Part shown: positions 6,045 to 7,127 of the stretch, in pieces | Numbering within the stretch: position 1 is the stretch's first letter | Layout of the letters: each line of letters starts with the position of its first letter | NCBI GenBank assembly: GCA_016839345.1 | Contig: JAEOUL010000031.1 | Location: 1 to 7,127, forward strand | DNA from: Candidatus Thorarchaeota archaeon | GTDB taxonomy: Archaea; Asgardarchaeota; Thorarchaeia; Thorarchaeales; Thorarchaeaceae | DNA length: 7,127 bases | Direction of reading: 5' to 3' | Notes under the pieces: model-generated | Database searches by the model: none | Told to the model about the DNA's origin: nothing | Seen by the model: only the letters and a program-made list of their open reading frames with translations | Made by a program: the position numbers and the translations under genes

Positions 6045-6611
6045 CTATTTATCTGATATCTCCCACAAGGTTTCATAAATTGGACCCGTTGGAGTAAGAG
6101 TACTTTTCGTCATTCTTAGAGAATTAACCTTCATTTTTCCAACAATTCTATCTGATAATCGTTGTAGATTATCAACAATCCCGTCACGATCATGTATGGT
6201 TCTCACCCTTGCAATTGTGGCGTGAGGAATGAATTTCTTACTCTCAATCTTGTACCCAAGATTAGCCAAGAGGGAATCAGTCCGTGTCTTTAGATCTTTC
6301 ATTAGTTGGTGGTTTTGAGTCACTCCTACCCAGATGACCCTTGGTCTTCGAGTACTTGGAATTGCACCCACTCCACCTACTGTAATATCAAACGGATTCA
6401 TTTCTAGATTACCAAGCTCTGAATGAATTGCATCGACTCTTTCAGATGGAGTATCTCCAAAGAATCGCCAAGTAAAGTGAATGTTCTCTCTCTCGACCAG
6501 CTTCATTTTTGCTGATTGAAGGTCAAGGTCAGATTGGAGTGATTCAATTTCATTGAGTAAACCCTCATCATCTATATCGACACTAAGAAAGACACGAATA
6601 ATGTTTGACAT
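6045..6611 (-). CDS. thpR: RNA 2',3'-cyclic phosphodiesterase / 2'-5' RNA ligase (2H family)
   Basis: Members hydrolyse 2',3'-cyclic phosphate RNA ends to 2'-phosphates and, in vitro, can join tRNA halves through a 2'-5' bond (old name LigT). The product is 188 residues, usual for the family. The two defining HxT motifs are present: H45-F-T47 in ENIHFTWRFFGD and H130-A-T132 in FIPHATIARV. The N-terminus NIIRVFLSVDI matches the first beta-strand of the fold. The start at ATG 6611 was chosen because GGAG (6620-6623 on the - strand) lies 8 nt upstream; the in-frame GTG three codons earlier (6618-6620) overlaps that ribosome site. The stop codon ends 17 bp from the 3' end of the converging tRNA-Pro gene. 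It is divergent from the CDC48-like gene. Confidence 0.93.
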   Translation of the reverse strand: MSNIIRVFLSVDIDDEGLLNEIESLQSDLDLQSAKMKLVERENIHFTWRFFGDTPSERVDAIHSELGNLEMNPFDITVGGVGAIPSTRRPRVIWVGVTQNHQLMKDLKTRTDSLLANLGYKIESKKFIPHATIARVRTIHDRDGIVDNLQRLSDRIVGKMKVNSLRMTKSTLTPTGPIYETLWEISDK

Positions 6612-6675
6612 GCCTATCACTCCTTTCTGAGATATGTAGTAGATGTTCGTTCATTAGGATAGTGGTCGAGTCCCC

Positions 6676-6692
6676 AAAAGATATTCTTAAAG
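6676..6692. promoter_or_regulatory. AT-rich element in the divergent thpR / CDC48-like promoter region
   Basis: AAAAGATATTCTTAAAG is the only strongly AT-rich stretch between the two divergent genes. On the - strand it contains CTTTAAGAATATC, which would start thpR transcription near 6655. On the + strand TTCTTAAAG could start the CDC48-like gene near 6713. It may serve one or both. The rest of 6612-6729 shows only the thpR ribosome site. Confidence 0.3.
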
Positions 6693-6729
6693 CATAATTG
6701 CTTACTGGCCCATTGGTGTAACAAGGCAG

Positions 6730-7127
6730 TTGACGAAGCGAAAGGAATCCGGAATCGATAGTATTGCTCAAACACGTGAATCCGGAAAAAAAACCACAAG
6801 AAGACATACCCTTGAGGTCCCAGAAGCCAAAACATTGACTCTTACTGATGTGGGATATCCATTCAGAATAAAAGGGGACCCAAAACCTGCCGGAATCGAA
6901 TTGGATAATGAAGATCTGTTTGCTGACTATGCAAAAGAACAATGGGTAGGTACAGTGGTGCGAAAGGGTATGTATTTGTTTGATAGATACATAGTCCCCG
7001 ATTTCGCATTTCAAGTGGTAGAAGTAGAGCCGCCTGAATCAATTGTTGCAAAAAAGACCAAGATTGTTCTAAAACCCATTGAAGAAGACCCGATTGCAAT
7101 CGGTCGAACAATCGGACTGGCTGATGT
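6730..7127 (+). CDS. CDC48-like AAA ATPase, N-terminal part with Nc domain (partial, 3' end outside window)
   Basis: The visible 133 residues begin with a basic, low-complexity stretch (about 1-27). A short segment like the end of the CDC48 Nn barrel follows (EAKTLTLTD, about 32-40), then an Nc-type subdomain (about 60-118). The match to archaeal VAT and eukaryotic Cdc48/p97 is clearest at NEDLFADY...VVRKGMYLF and FAFQVVEVEPPESIVAKKTKIVL. These correspond to p97 segments around NLFEVYLKPYF...RPIRKGD and EFKVVETDPSPYCIVAPDT. The last residues IGRTIGLADV sit where the first AAA domain begins in this family, so an unfoldase or segregase is likely, though no Walker motif lies inside the window. 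An in-frame TAA at 6688-6690 and the lack of in-frame ATG make TTG 6730 the best start, with GGTG (6715-6718) upstream. GTG 6850 is an alternative. Only 118 bp separate it from thpR, so a full Nn barrel cannot precede it. Confidence 0.72.
   Translation, partial: MTKRKESGIDSIAQTRESGKKTTRRHTLEVPEAKTLTLTDVGYPFRIKGDPKPAGIELDNEDLFADYAKEQWVGTVVRKGMYLFDRYIVPDFAFQVVEVEPPESIVAKKTKIVLKPIEEDPIAIGRTIGLAD

Noticed and set aside
5849..6076. 75-codon - strand frame running through the tRNA gene
   Set aside because: It covers the whole tRNA in antisense and its residues are only the complement of tRNA stems and introns.
6583..7111. - strand frames of 72-143 codons opposite the CDC48-like gene
   Set aside because: The + strand frame has clear CDC48 Nc-domain similarity. 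The - strand frames are Cys/His/Ser-rich without a domain and would also run into the thpR ribosome site.

Overview
This window looks like the chromosome of an archaeon. The replicative helicase is a single archaeal-type MCM. It sits in line with a GINS-like tail and a Hel308 helicase. The tRNA gene carries bulge-helix-bulge introns, promoters are TATA-like, and a CDC48-type N-domain begins at the right edge. Base composition is moderately AT-rich and coding is dense. The lineage cannot be fixed from this sequence. An Asgard-type archaeon is my guess, but no marker here proves it.

Left half (1-4658, + strand): a replication/repair cluster. The last 70 codons of a probable GINS subunit are followed by a complete MCM helicase gene (329-2404). 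After only 40 nt comes a complete Hel308 superfamily-2 helicase gene (2445-4658) with a forced TTG start. Hel308 ends in a PCNA-interacting (PIP-box-like) motif. The three genes are consistent with one transcription unit for fork unwinding and restart.

Middle (4588-5889): a zinc-dependent deacetylase of the HDAC/AcuC/acetylpolyamine-hydrolase superfamily lies on the - strand. It converges on hel308 and overlaps its 3' end by 71 bp. Its promoter region has a TATA box directly abutting a perfect 12-bp palindrome, a good operator candidate.

Right part (5890-7127): a tRNA-Pro(GGG) gene interrupted by two small introns. One is at the canonical 37/38 site (31 nt) and one is in the T-loop at 59/60 (30 nt). 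Both fold by hand into bulge-helix-bulge structures and the gene encodes its CCA end. Seventeen bases beyond it, convergent on the - strand, is thpR, a 2H-family RNA 2',3'-cyclic phosphodiesterase / 2'-5' RNA ligase. Divergent from thpR, a CDC48-like AAA ATPase gene begins and runs off the window. It carries the Nc part of the CDC48 N-domain, but there is no room upstream for the usual Nn double-psi barrel.

The most notable items are the double-intron tRNA with its duplicated T-stem strand, the N-terminally reduced CDC48-like protein, and the helicase/deacetylase 3' overlap that encodes the PIP-like tail. No CRISPR array, insertion sequence or clear mobile element was seen.
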